Both the position numbers and the translations under genes were made by a program. 64,000 nt of DNA from Pseudomonadota bacterium (GTDB lineage Bacteria > Pseudomonadota > Alphaproteobacteria > Rhizobiales > Xanthobacteraceae). Positions 25,842-35,124 of the stretch are shown piece after piece (position 1 is the stretch's first letter; the number at the start of each line of letters is the position of its first letter). The notes under the pieces are model-generated. The model made no database searches. It saw only the letters and a list, made by a program, of their open reading frames with translations, and had not been told where the DNA came from. Location: NCBI GenBank assembly GCA_023386885.1, contig JAEWIX010000048.1, positions 93,649-157,648 of the forward strand. Reading direction: 5' to 3'.

Positions 25842-26777
25842 TCAGGCCGCCTTGGGAAGATCGACGATTCTGCCGGGCTCGGCGCTGTCGAGACGGAAGT
25901 CGATTGGACGGCGGGCCTTGCGTTCGCGCTTCACCCAGCCGCTGTCGCGCATCAGTTTCTGCATCATGGCCTTGGCGAAGAACGACGGCCCGCGGACGCG
26001 GCGGCTTCTTGGCTCATAGCCGAAGCGGCGACGCAGTAGACCGTTGGCGAGATTGACGATCTCGTTGCGGCGGATGTCGTCGTTGACGTAGGACACCGTC
26101 ATCGAAATGTTGACCGTGCCGAGATTCTCCACGCGATGCGGCGCGTTGAGTGGCCAGTTGAGCATCTGCCCCGGCTCGAGATCGACCACGGTGGCGTATT
26201 CGTCGTACCAGCGCGCATAGGGCATATCGACTTCGACGTCGTACAGCGCGATGTCTTCCAGATGCTGCGGCCGGATGAACGGTTCGGAATTTGGATAGAG
26301 ATAGACCCGCTTGCGTCCGGCGATCTGGATTAGACCCTGGCCGGGAAGATCGGCGTGATAATAGACCTGGGCGTCGGGTGACGAGATCAGGATGCCGGAT
26401 TGATGTTTCGGCGCCTGGAAGCCGGGCACATGCTCGGCGATCTCCTCGAACATGGCATCGAGCATGGTCTTGTAGTCAGGATCGACGCCGGAGGCGTTGC
26501 GCAGGTTGAGCCAGAGGCCGCCTTTGGCGATCGCATCGATCACCTGCCGGCCGCTGAGGTTGCCGATCTCGCCCTCGCGCCACAGTCGCCGCGCCTCGCG
26601 CGCGCCGGTCTGCACCAGGCTGTAATGCTCGCGCGGATAGCGCTCGATCAGTTCGGCGAGACGGTCCATCGCGAACAGGGGCGACTTGTGCAACTCGTGG
26701 ACCAGCCGAATCGGCTGATGGCCCCACAGTGACGAATGGGTCTCGTCCCAGGCCGGGAAGAATTGTCCTTTGGTCAT
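25842..26777 (-). CDS. Cupin-like / JmjC-type protein in polysaccharide locus
   Basis: 311 residues; start at 26777 set by GGAGG five bases upstream. The core shows an iron-type motif in the right order: YYHADLPGQG (HxD), IQIAGRKRVYLYP, then PGQMLNWPLNAPHRVEN with the distal His. This is the layout of cupin_8/JmjC-like 2-oxoglutarate oxygenases. Substrate unknown; the operon with two acyltransferases suggests modification of a sugar, lipid or protein linked to the polysaccharide. It could instead be an inactive cupin. Divergent from the glycosyltransferase at 26980 across 202 bases. Confidence 0.72.
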   Translation of the reverse strand: MTKGQFFPAWDETHSSLWGHQPIRLVHELHKSPLFAMDRLAELIERYPREHYSLVQTGAREARRLWREGEIGNLSGRQVIDAIAKGGLWLNLRNASGVDPDYKTMLDAMFEEIAEHVPGFQAPKHQSGILISSPDAQVYYHADLPGQGLIQIAGRKRVYLYPNSEPFIRPQHLEDIALYDVEVDMPYARWYDEYATVVDLEPGQMLNWPLNAPHRVENLGTVNISMTVSYVNDDIRRNEIVNLANGLLRRRFGYEPRSRRVRGPSFFAKAMMQKLMRDSGWVKRERKARRPIDFRLDSAEPGRIVDLPKAA

Positions 26778-26979
26778 GCTGCCTCCTTGGCCGTCTGCGC
26801 GTTGCCGCGTCGCGTGTCTCGTTGCGGGACGGCGAGACGGTCCGTTGCCTTTGGGGAGCAAGAACAATGCCGGATTCATCGGTCGCGCTTACCCGAAGCT
26901 AACGTCCGCGCCCTACAACCAAGCGGTACAACGGCGCGCGGCGCGCGCCGGATCTTCTCAGGGGCCTTTTCGGGAGCCG

Positions 26980-28074
26980 ATGACAGCCAAAAAACCGCGA
27001 TTTCACGCGCTTTTTCTCGGCGCAGGGGTGCAGATGCAGTGCGGCGTCGGGCAATTCGCGCGTCTGTTGCAGGATGCTGTCGAGGCGATCGAGCCGGGAC
27101 GCTCCGCGTCATTAACCTTGACGGCATCTGAAGGCTCGCTGTCGGAGATCTGGCGAGCGGTCGGTGAGGCGGAGACGATTGTCTGCAACTTTCCCATCGT
27201 TGCCTGGAAGCGTGTCATTTTGAAACCGCTGGCGGCCATGACGATGGCGGGGCTGCGACGGCGGCGTGTGGTGCTGATCCAGCACGAGTGGGATGGGCTG
27301 CACTGGCTGCGGCGGTTGACCTATTTGCCTGCGTTGCTGTTGGCCGATACCATCATCATGTTTTCGCCGCTGGTTCAGCGCGAACTGGCCGATGCTCCGA
27401 TCGTGGGGTGGCTTGCGCGAAAAAGCGCGCTGGCGCCGTTGCCGCCCAATATCGCCGCGCCGGCGGCCATGATCGACACGGAGCTGCGCCGCAAGCTCGC
27501 CGCAGCGCGCGCCGAAGGGCATCTTGTCATCGGACATTTCGGATCGATCTATCCCGGCAAGCAACCGGAAGCGGTGCTTGAGATCGCGGCGGTGCTGAAG
27601 CTGCGCGGTTTGAAGCCGCTTGCGGTCTATATCGGCTCCTTCATCCGCGCGCTGGAAGATGTCGAAGCCAGTTTCAGACGGCGTGTCGCGCAACTCGATC
27701 TGAGCGACGATGTGATCGTGACCGGTTTCATCGCGTCGGACGCAGAGGTCTTCGGCCTGTTCGATGAGATCGACGCCTTCTGTTACGTGCTCGACGAAGG
27801 CGTGACCGCGCGGCGGTCGAGTATCCTGACCGTGGTGCAGTCGGGACGGCCGGTGATCGTGACCGACGCCATCGCGCCGGACGAATTCGATCATCATCTG
27901 CGTTTCAAGGTGCTGATCGACAGCGGCGCGATCGTTCGCGTGCCGCGCGGTGCGAGCTACGAACGCTATGCCGATGCGATCGTCGCGGCTGCCCGGCAGC
28001 CGTCATCGCCGGCGTCGTTCGATTATCGTGGATGGTGGCAGGATGTCGCGCGCGCGGTGCGGGCCCGACTCTGA
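26980..28074 (+). CDS. Glycosyltransferase, GT-B fold (GT4-like)
   Basis: 364 residues. The N-terminal half begins FHALFLGAGVQMQCGVGQFARLLQ, as in GT4 enzymes; the C-terminal half has HFGSIYPGKQPEAVLEIA, DDVIVTGFIASDAEVFGLFDEIDAFCY and RSSILTVVQSGRPVIVTDA, the donor-binding Rossmann domain. ATG 26980 follows GGGAG; upstream open frame is antisense to the cupin gene. It ends exactly where the Wzy gene's stop begins (28074/28075). Linkage formed is unknown. Confidence 0.85.
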   Translation: MTAKKPRFHALFLGAGVQMQCGVGQFARLLQDAVEAIEPGRSASLTLTASEGSLSEIWRAVGEAETIVCNFPIVAWKRVILKPLAAMTMAGLRRRRVVLIQHEWDGLHWLRRLTYLPALLLADTIIMFSPLVQRELADAPIVGWLARKSALAPLPPNIAAPAAMIDTELRRKLAAARAEGHLVIGHFGSIYPGKQPEAVLEIAAVLKLRGLKPLAVYIGSFIRALEDVEASFRRRVAQLDLSDDVIVTGFIASDAEVFGLFDEIDAFCYVLDEGVTARRSSILTVVQSGRPVIVTDAIAPDEFDHHLRFKVLIDSGAIVRVPRGASYERYADAIVAAARQPSSPASFDYRGWWQDVARAVRARL

Positions 28075-29418
28075 TTACGCAGCGAGCGACGGTCTTCCAG
28101 CGTCATCCTGCATCGGGAATCGGGCGAGATAGTGCAGCCCGAATACGGCGAAAAGAAAGGTGAACCAGATCGAATCGGCGCGGTCGAGGAAGAAGCTCTC
28201 CATCGACGACAGGTAGATGCCGAACAGCCATATCTGAAACAGCATGGTGGCCAGCGGGCCGCGATTGCCGTTGCGCTTCGCCGCCTCGAAATTTTTCAGG
28301 GGGGCGATCACCAGAACGGCGATCAGCAGCAACATTCCCGGCACACCCATCGCCAGTGCGGTGTCGAGATAGCCGTTGTGACTGTGCGAGGCTGTGGCGG
28401 CCCACTCCATGCCTTCGGGAAGATCCTTGATCGACTTGCTGCCCCAGAAGGCCGCGAATCCGTAACCGGTGAGGAGACGTTCCGACAAAGCCGACAATGC
28501 GAACGTCCAGATGTCGGTGCGGCCGGTGAACGTGCTGTCGAGCGGCAGCATATCGGCAAGATCGGACAGCTTGTCGCTGACCACCGTGCCGACGCTGAGC
28601 AAGTTTATCATGATCAGCGGTGTGAAACATGCGATGGCTTTCATGGCCGACGAGCGGATCACCGCGACGAAGCCGCTCACCGCAAGCACCACGATCCACA
28701 GGGCGAGGGAGCTTTTACCGCCCGAGCAATACAGAAAACAGGCGGCGAGCGCGGCAACGGCGAGGCCGGATATCAGCGCGCCACGGCGGGCAATGTAGAG
28801 GCCGATGAACGAAATCATCGCCATCATCGCGGCGGCGGCGTTCTTGTGGCCGAAAGCGCCGCGCCAATCCCCCGCCAGATGCGGTTCCTGCACGTCGGTC
28901 GCCTGATGGATCGAAAAATATGGCGCCAGCAACAGACCGAGATAGCAGATCAGAAGCGTGGCGAGCGTCACGACGGTCAGCCAGCGTACCAGTTCGGTTT
29001 CAGATTTCGGCAGCAGCATCATGGTCGCAGCCGTGGAGATGACGCAGGCCGTGAGGGCGAAGCGGCGAACGGATGTGCTGACATCCAGCGACAGCAGGAC
29101 GGATATCACGGTCCATGCGGCGAACAGCATCAGGCTGGGGACGAGCAGGCTACGCAACCCCTGCAGATTATCGCGCAAGACAAGGCCTGCCGTCAGCAAT
29201 GTCATGCCGCCGAATGCGGCATAGGTCAGCGTTTCGTTTCCGGTGGTCAGATTGCGGAGATCGAGCTGGCCGAGGTCGGGAAAGGGCTCCAACGTGATCC
29301 ATGCCAGCAGGAAGGTCGCGACGAACGCCACACAGCGCAACGCGTCAAGCAGTCGCCATTGCCCGACCTGTCGGACCAGTATGCGCGGCGCGGCACCGGA
29401 TGTCGCGATCTGACTCAA
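28075..29418 (-). CDS. O-antigen ligase/polymerase family membrane protein (Wzy-like)
   Basis: 447 residues with about 10-12 hydrophobic helices. The Wzy_C region is visible: LAGDWRGAFGHKNAAAAMM, FTGRTDIWTFAL, GYGFAAFW and TASHSHNGYLDTALAMG, the last typical of O-antigen ligases and polymerases. Start is TTG 29418 in a TTGA overlap with the upstream GT2 stop; the long frame upstream is antisense noise. It probably polymerises repeat units in the periplasm. The ligase alternative cannot be excluded. Confidence 0.87.
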   Translation of the reverse strand: MSQIATSGAAPRILVRQVGQWRLLDALRCVAFVATFLLAWITLEPFPDLGQLDLRNLTTGNETLTYAAFGGMTLLTAGLVLRDNLQGLRSLLVPSLMLFAAWTVISVLLSLDVSTSVRRFALTACVISTAATMMLLPKSETELVRWLTVVTLATLLICYLGLLLAPYFSIHQATDVQEPHLAGDWRGAFGHKNAAAAMMAMISFIGLYIARRGALISGLAVAALAACFLYCSGGKSSLALWIVVLAVSGFVAVIRSSAMKAIACFTPLIMINLLSVGTVVSDKLSDLADMLPLDSTFTGRTDIWTFALSALSERLLTGYGFAAFWGSKSIKDLPEGMEWAATASHSHNGYLDTALAMGVPGMLLLIAVLVIAPLKNFEAAKRNGNRGPLATMLFQIWLFGIYLSSMESFFLDRADSIWFTFLFAVFGLHYLARFPMQDDAGRPSLAA

Positions 29419-30413
29419 GACACGATCTTCGAGGCTTTGTAGGCGTGAGGCTCGATGCCGATGGCGGCGAGCGCGCTGCCCACCGCAACGATGACGGGAT
29501 GCAAGGCGGCGGACAGTGTCGGTTCGGTCATGGCGAGGCGCACCGCCTGCCACACCGAGAGGGGAAGCCGCGCGGCCATCCTGCCGAATACCTTGAGGCG
29601 CGCCAGCGATGTGTCCGCGGCTTTGGTTTCGATCCGGTAATTGATGGCGCCGATGCGAAGACCGCGCGTCACCAGCCAATGCGACCGGGTCCGCGCCTCC
29701 GGCACGGTTTCGGTAATGATCGCATCGGCCGCCCAGTAGAACGGCAGCCCGGCCTGCCGGCATCGCACGAAGAAATCGGTGTCGCCGCCGCCGAGAAAGT
29801 TGAAGCGCGGATCAAAGCGCGGATCGGCAAGATGCGAGAATGTCGATCGCCGGATCAGGCAGTTGCCGCTGCCGTAAATGATCGGCACCGGTCCGCTGCG
29901 ATCATAGGCTGGCCGGAATGCCGGATGGTGGCGCAGCCGCCGCGCCATGCTGTCGCTGAAGTTCGGCAACACCGGCCCGCCCACCACGGCCGCACCGGTG
30001 GCTTCGGCCGCGCTCACCATGCGGTCCAGCCACATCGGCGTGGCGATCTCGTCGTCGTCGATCATCAGGAACATGGTCGCGGCAGGAAAACGCTCGCGCG
30101 CGGTCTCGAAAGCCGCATTGATCGCGTGGCAATTGCCCTGCATCGGTTCGACCGCGCAAAGGCCATTCAGCGCACCACTGGCGAAGGCCTCGCGGGCGAC
30201 CGGTACGGCGGCCCGGCCAGTCGCGTCGTTTTCGATGACGACCACCGCGAACCGGCGCGCGGTCTGTTGCGCGGCCAGCGAGGCCAGCGTCTGCCGCAGA
30301 TGCGCGGCGCGCCGGAAGCTCGGGATGCAGACCACGATGTCGACGGTCGGGTCGAGCGTGGCGGAGATTGCGGCGATGTCGCGGGGCGGGGACGATGTCA
30401 TCGTCGTTTCCAT
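29415..30413 (-). CDS. Glycosyltransferase family 2
   Basis: 332 residues, GT-A fold: VDIVVCIPSFRRAAHLRQTL, VVVIENDATG, FLMIDDDEIATP (metal/donor-binding DxD-like site) and GGGDTDFFVRCRQAG. C-terminal hydrophobic stretch suggests membrane association. Start ATG 30413 or ATG 30401; neither has a strong ribosome site. Overlaps Wzy by four bases, so the pair is an operon. Donor sugar unknown. Confidence 0.88.
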   Translation of the reverse strand: METTMTSSPPRDIAAISATLDPTVDIVVCIPSFRRAAHLRQTLASLAAQQTARRFAVVVIENDATGRAAVPVAREAFASGALNGLCAVEPMQGNCHAINAAFETARERFPAATMFLMIDDDEIATPMWLDRMVSAAEATGAAVVGGPVLPNFSDSMARRLRHHPAFRPAYDRSGPVPIIYGSGNCLIRRSTFSHLADPRFDPRFNFLGGGDTDFFVRCRQAGLPFYWAADAIITETVPEARTRSHWLVTRGLRIGAINYRIETKAADTSLARLKVFGRMAARLPLSVWQAVRLAMTEPTLSAALHPVIVAVGSALAAIGIEPHAYKASKIVS

Positions 30414-30535
30414 CCACGGGCGGTGATCCGGTCGTAATCTGTTGCCATAGACAGGCCTGAAAATATCTTAACGCTCATTCGTACCAGCATTCACATTGAA
30501 GGCATCGGGTTGCGCGTGGTGCGGATTGTCGGGCA

Positions 30536-31654
30536 TCAGGCGAACCGTCGCCGGACATCGTCGATGACGTCGAACAACGGCTTGCGCTGCAGTTCGGCGT
30601 CCATCGGCAGCGGACGGTTCGGCATTCCATCCCGGCGGGTGAAGTAGATCGGAACCCAGGTGTAACGGTCGCTCAGTCCCCAGGTCACGATGGCTTTCGG
30701 ACGCACCACCGCGCAGACCGTTTCGAGAAAGTCGCGCGCGGCTTTGGCGACCAGCGCGTCGCGCTGCTCGATCGGGCCGGGCAGAGTGAAATCGACCACG
30801 TCGAGTTCGGTGATCAGGACATCGAGGCCGAGTGCGGTGACCTCGGCGAGGAATGCCTGCAAGCCGTCGTGGTCGATGGTGCGGTCGGCGAACAGATGCG
30901 CCTGCAGCCCCACGGCGTGCAGCGGCACGTCGCGGTCGCGCAGCGTGCGGAGCAACTGGAGTAGGGCTCTGCGTTTGGCAGCGAAGCGCGAGCCTTCGAA
31001 CTCGATGTCGTATTCGTTGAGAACGAGCTGGGCTTTCGGATCGGCGGCGGCAGTCGCGCGCAAGGCGACCAGCAGGTAATCCGCGCCGAGCCGGCGGGTC
31101 CAGATTGACGGACGCAACGATCCGGCGTTGGCGGGATCGTCCACCAGCGGCTCGTTCACCACGTCCCAGGACGGGATCACGTCGCGATAGCGGGACACCA
31201 TCGTCTCGATATGACCAACCAGCTCACGTTCCGCTTCGCCAGGCGTGGCGATGGCGTTGGTCCAGTCCGGCAGTGCGCCGTACCATGCCAGCGTGTGGCC
31301 GCGCACGGTCATGCCGTTCTGCCGCGCGAAAGCGGCGATGGCGTCGGCCTTCTCGAAGCGATATTCGCCGCGGACCGGATGGATGTCCGCCCATTTCATT
31401 TCGCCTTCGGCGACGATCATCTGGCAGTTGTCGGCGATCGCTTGCCTATAGGTGGGGTCCGAAGCCAGCGCGCCGGCACGAACCGCAGCACCGAACGGGA
31501 TTTTCGTCTCACCGCGAATCTTCGTCTCGTGTGAAGCCGTGGGCATCAAGGTTGTGCCAAAAGCGGACAGGCTGGACAGCGTGGTCCCGGCCAGGCCGCC
31601 GAGCGCGGCGGCGCCGGCAAGTATTCGGCGGCGGGAAAGGGCGTGCATCGTCAT
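30536..31654 (-). CDS. GH10 endo-1,4-beta-xylanase-family glycanase with Tat signal
   Basis: 372 residues. LSRRRILAGAAALGG at the N-terminus is a twin-arginine signal. The GH10 fold has both catalytic glutamates: acid/base E168 in WDVVNEP and nucleophile E283 in ITELDV; HTLAWYG and the C-terminal VTWGLSDRYTW are also diagnostic. Exported, single-domain, no carbohydrate-binding module. Located among polysaccharide synthesis genes, it may trim or release the locus's own polymer rather than digest plant xylan; that is inference. A 122-base spacer separates it from the GT2 gene. Confidence 0.92.
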   Translation of the reverse strand: MTMHALSRRRILAGAAALGGLAGTTLSSLSAFGTTLMPTASHETKIRGETKIPFGAAVRAGALASDPTYRQAIADNCQMIVAEGEMKWADIHPVRGEYRFEKADAIAAFARQNGMTVRGHTLAWYGALPDWTNAIATPGEAERELVGHIETMVSRYRDVIPSWDVVNEPLVDDPANAGSLRPSIWTRRLGADYLLVALRATAAADPKAQLVLNEYDIEFEGSRFAAKRRALLQLLRTLRDRDVPLHAVGLQAHLFADRTIDHDGLQAFLAEVTALGLDVLITELDVVDFTLPGPIEQRDALVAKAARDFLETVCAVVRPKAIVTWGLSDRYTWVPIYFTRRDGMPNRPLPMDAELQRKPLFDVIDDVRRRFA

Positions 31655-31858
31655 CGTGGTCGTCCGAGCCTCTCAGGAGCGGCCTCGGCATTGCAATATC
31701 CGGTCCATCCCGGTGAGGAGCGCGGTGTTTGCCGGGCAACGCGCCGCATCGTGGTTACTGAATCGTAAAATTAACCAATCCGAGCTGCCGGGTTCCCGTG
31801 GCCTGCAGTTCGGCATCGATCTTGCTCTCTTGGACCCGACACATCCGGGTAAATCCGC

Positions 31859-32830
31859 ATGTCCTCGATTGCGGATGACCAGACTAAAGAGAACCAGAAG
31901 ATGAGTCCTGTTGCACTACTGACGCCCACTTACGGGCGGGACCTGCACCTGTGCACTTTGCTGTGCGAAAGCGTCGACCGTCACGTGAGCGCATCGTCCA
32001 AGCACTACCTGCTGGTGCCGGATTGCGATCTGCCGCTGTTTGCGCCGCTCGCCAGCGAACGACGGATCATTGTTCCGGCCTCGACGCTGCTGCCGAACTG
32101 GTTGCGGCCGCTGCCGCGGATCGTCCAGCGCAATCAGCGGCAATACTGGTGGTCGTTGCGCGCCAAGCCGGCCAGCGGATGGCATGTCCAGCAGATCCTC
32201 AAGATCGCGGCGACGATGGTGCTGCCGTTCGAGCGTTACTGCATCCTCGATTCGGACATCGTCTTCTTTCGCGACTTCGACCTGTCCCGGTTTGAGTATC
32301 CCAATCCGATTCCGCTCCTGAGCATGCCCGACGAGGTCATCACGGGTCAGGAACGGCACCCGCGCTGGGTCGAGACCAGCCACGAAATGCTGGGGCTGCC
32401 ACCGCGGCCGCTTCCGGCGCCGGACTTCATCGGCCACATCATCTTCTGGGATCGCGACACCACGCGCGCGATGGTCTCCCGGATCGAGCAAACGACCGGC
32501 ATGGACTGGATCACGGCGCTATGCCGCATCCGCGAATTTTCGGAGTACATGCTTTACGGCTATTTCGTCGAAAACGACGCGGACGCCGCGCGCGGTCATA
32601 TCCCGTGCCGGAAAACCCAATGCGTCAGCTATTGGGACGACGAAAGTCTGGATGAGGCCGATCTTCGGAAGCTGCTGCGCCACGCCGTCGAAACCGACGT
32701 TGCCTTTTCGGTGACGTCGTTCTCCGGGACGCCGGTGGAAACCATTCGCGCCGCCGTCAGCGAACACAAGGCGAAGCTCGCCCCAACCACTACCGACATT
32801 CCACACGGAAGCTTGAGCGCGCTATGCTGA
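31859..32830 (+). CDS. Putative GT-A glycosyltransferase (DUF6492-like)
   Basis: 323 residues from ATG 31859; ATG 31901 would start at the first beta strand (MSPVALLTPTYGRDLHLC) and is equally plausible. YCILDSDIVFFRDFDLS holds a DSD metal-binding motif as in nucleotide-sugar transferases, and IPLLSMPDEVITGQERHPRW follows. I relate it to the DUF6492 group with moderate confidence. It overlaps the flippase gene by seven bases. Likely another repeat-unit sugar transferase. Confidence 0.65.
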   Translation: MSSIADDQTKENQKMSPVALLTPTYGRDLHLCTLLCESVDRHVSASSKHYLLVPDCDLPLFAPLASERRIIVPASTLLPNWLRPLPRIVQRNQRQYWWSLRAKPASGWHVQQILKIAATMVLPFERYCILDSDIVFFRDFDLSRFEYPNPIPLLSMPDEVITGQERHPRWVETSHEMLGLPPRPLPAPDFIGHIIFWDRDTTRAMVSRIEQTTGMDWITALCRIREFSEYMLYGYFVENDADAARGHIPCRKTQCVSYWDDESLDEADLRKLLRHAVETDVAFSVTSFSGTPVETIRAAVSEHKAKLAPTTTDIPHGSLSALC

Positions 32831-34275
32831 TCAGCCAGGCCGCCATCAACCTGACCGCCAACATTCTCAGCGCTGCGCTGGGACTGTTGAGCGTGTTCGT
32901 GTTTACGCGGCTGTTCACGCCCGACAACTATGGTGCCTATCTGCTCGGCGTCGGCTTCGCGTCGGTGATCGGGGTGTTCCTGATCGGCTGGTTCCGCAAC
33001 CTGATCCTGAGCGAGCATGCGCGCGACGACGGCGCCGACGTCCGCGGGCTGGTCGCGCAAGGCTATCTGATGGCGTGCTTCATCGCGCCAGTGGCATTCG
33101 GACTCGGGCTTGCGTTGGGTCTTGATGCGGTGGTGGCCGCTGCCTCGGTCGGCCTCGCCATCGCCATCGGGCTGTTCGAACTGACGCAGGATTTTCTCCG
33201 GGCACGCTTGCAGGCTACGTTTGCGCTGAAAAGCACATTGACCCGCGCGGCGGCGACGCTCGTTATCGGCGTTGCACTGGCGACGATCGATCGTGACGGT
33301 TCGATCCTGTTGGCGGCTGCCGCGCTCGCCTGTTTGCTTGCGGTCGCTATGCAGGCGCGACTGGTGTGGCAGGGCGCGACATTCGTGCGTTTCGATGGCG
33401 CACGATTGCGGAGCGCGGCGCGGCAAGGCTTTCCATTGACGGTATCGCTGACTCTGCTGGCGATCTCCAGCGTCATCGACCGTTTCATGATTGCCAATCT
33501 GGTCGGTACCGGCGATGCCGGTAAGTATGTCTCCGGCCTCGATCTGGTACGGCAGACATTGATGATGCCGGCCACCAGCCTCGCCGCGGCATTCTTCCCG
33601 CTCGCGGTCCAGATTTACGCCAAACACGGTCCGGTCGCGACTCGTGCGCATCTCGGCGACTGTGTCGAACTGCTGGTCGCGGTGATGCTGCCGGCCTGCC
33701 TCGGCTTCGCGGTGATCTCGTCGCACGTTGCCAACATCGTGCTCGGCGCCGACTTCCGCGAGATCGCCTCTGCGGTGATGCCGATCGTTGCGGTCGCGGT
33801 GATCTTTCAGGTCCTGACACAGCAATACCTGCACGCGAGCTTCCTGCTGGCGGGGCGCAACTCGTTCTATCTGATCAACACCGCGACGATCATCGTCGCC
33901 AACCTGATCATGGCCTATGTTCTGGTGAAGTGGGACGGCGCGGTCGGCGCGGCATGGGCGCGGCTCGGTGCCGATATCGTCGGCTTCGCCTGCGCGCTGA
34001 TCCTGACGCGGCGAGCCTTCGCGGTGCCGCTGCCGATCGGCCGGTTGGCACTGGCAACAGCAGCGGCATTGATCATGGCGCTGCTGGTCGCGACGCTCGA
34101 CCGAAGCCTCCGCGTTTCCGATGCCTTGGCGTGCGCGGTCCTGATCGCCGTCGGATTCGCCAGCTACGCCGCATTGTGCTGGGCTCTCGACATCGCCCGA
34201 ACCCGTCAACGCTTGAAGCAGGGCATTGCGCTCGTTCGCGGCCGGCTCGCGCATCGCCGCGCGCGTCAGGCCTAA
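32824..34275 (+). CDS. Polysaccharide flippase (Wzx / oligosaccharyl-lipid translocase)
   Basis: 483 residues with about 12-14 membrane helices. The N-terminal segment LGLLSVFVFTRLFTPDNYGAYLLG is the usual PST/Wzx start, and a central basic loop then ISSVIDRFMIANLVGTGDAGKYV follows. Wzx proteins flip undecaprenyl-linked repeat units to the periplasm for Wzy. Overlaps the upstream glycosyltransferase, followed by a methyltransferase after 27 bases. Confidence 0.9.
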   Translation: MLISQAAINLTANILSAALGLLSVFVFTRLFTPDNYGAYLLGVGFASVIGVFLIGWFRNLILSEHARDDGADVRGLVAQGYLMACFIAPVAFGLGLALGLDAVVAAASVGLAIAIGLFELTQDFLRARLQATFALKSTLTRAAATLVIGVALATIDRDGSILLAAAALACLLAVAMQARLVWQGATFVRFDGARLRSAARQGFPLTVSLTLLAISSVIDRFMIANLVGTGDAGKYVSGLDLVRQTLMMPATSLAAAFFPLAVQIYAKHGPVATRAHLGDCVELLVAVMLPACLGFAVISSHVANIVLGADFREIASAVMPIVAVAVIFQVLTQQYLHASFLLAGRNSFYLINTATIIVANLIMAYVLVKWDGAVGAAWARLGADIVGFACALILTRRAFAVPLPIGRLALATAAALIMALLVATLDRSLRVSDALACAVLIAVGFASYAALCWALDIARTRQRLKQGIALVRGRLAHRRARQA

Positions 34276-34302
34276 GCCCGTTATCGACAGGAAGGACCAC
34301 TC

Positions 34303-35124
34303 ATGACCAGCATCGCAACTCACGCCAAACTCGACGGCCGGTCCGATCGCACAGTTGCCGTCGCGTCTCATACTGCGGCCTCAACCGATCTTCCCAGGGC
34401 GGTGCTTGATTTGCCTTATGGCGAGGCGAGGGACAGCCTGCTCTCGGTGCACGATGTGCTGGGCGACATGCTGCCGGCGCGCGAACTGGCGATCTACGAG
34501 GCGGGTGGCGGCTCCACCAGCTTCCTGCCGTTCGACGTGCTCAGCCGCGCGCATGTCACCGTCGTCGATATCGATCCGGAGCAGATCAGGAACAACGATT
34601 ATGCTGACGTGAAGATTCTCGGTGACATTCAGACCCACCGCTTTGCGTCCGAGAGTTTCGACCTCATCACCTGCTATAACGTCATCGAGCATCTTCCGGA
34701 TGTCGAAGCCGCGTTACGCGGCTTTTGCACGGCGCTGCGCAAGGGCGGTTTGGTTCTGATCGGTGCGCCCAATCCGCGCTCGCTGTCAGGCGTGGTGACG
34801 CGCTTCTCGCCGCACTGGTTTCACGTCTGGTACTACCGCTATGTTCGCGGCGACAAGAAAGCCGGATTGCCGGGACAAGCGCCGTTCCCGACATTCTTTC
34901 ACCCGCTGGTGACATTGCCGCGCCTGGAAGCCTTCGCGAAGGCAAACGGTCTGCGCGTGGTGTTGAAGCGGACCTATGAGAGCCCGCGCTATCCCGAGAT
35001 GCGGGCGCGCAAGCCGGCCCTTGCTGCGGCGATCGATGATACCGCGAGAGTGATCAACCTGTTCTTGCCGGCGTCCGCCGATGTCCGGCGGGGCGACTAC
35101 CACGTTATCCTGCAGAAGATCTGA
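34303..35124 (+). CDS. Class I SAM-dependent methyltransferase
   Basis: 273 residues. Motif I is a variant (AIYEAGGGSTSFLPF), then VTVVDIDPEQIRNN, the motif II acidic end, FDLITCYNVIEHLPDVEAAL, and LRKGGLVLIGAPNPRSLSG. Methyltransf_11/23 type. AGGAAGG lies upstream of ATG 34303. In this locus it may methylate a sugar or cap the chain; small-molecule targets are not excluded. The next gene starts directly after the stop. Confidence 0.85.
   Translation: MTSIATHAKLDGRSDRTVAVASHTAASTDLPRAVLDLPYGEARDSLLSVHDVLGDMLPARELAIYEAGGGSTSFLPFDVLSRAHVTVVDIDPEQIRNNDYADVKILGDIQTHRFASESFDLITCYNVIEHLPDVEAALRGFCTALRKGGLVLIGAPNPRSLSGVVTRFSPHWFHVWYYRYVRGDKKAGLPGQAPFPTFFHPLVTLPRLEAFAKANGLRVVLKRTYESPRYPEMRARKPALAAAIDDTARVINLFLPASADVRRGDYHVILQKI

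Noticed and set aside
32629..34371. 580-codon open frame antisense to the flippase gene
   Set aside because: Shadow: a membrane-protein gene read backwards gives an Arg/Gln/Asp-rich product without features.
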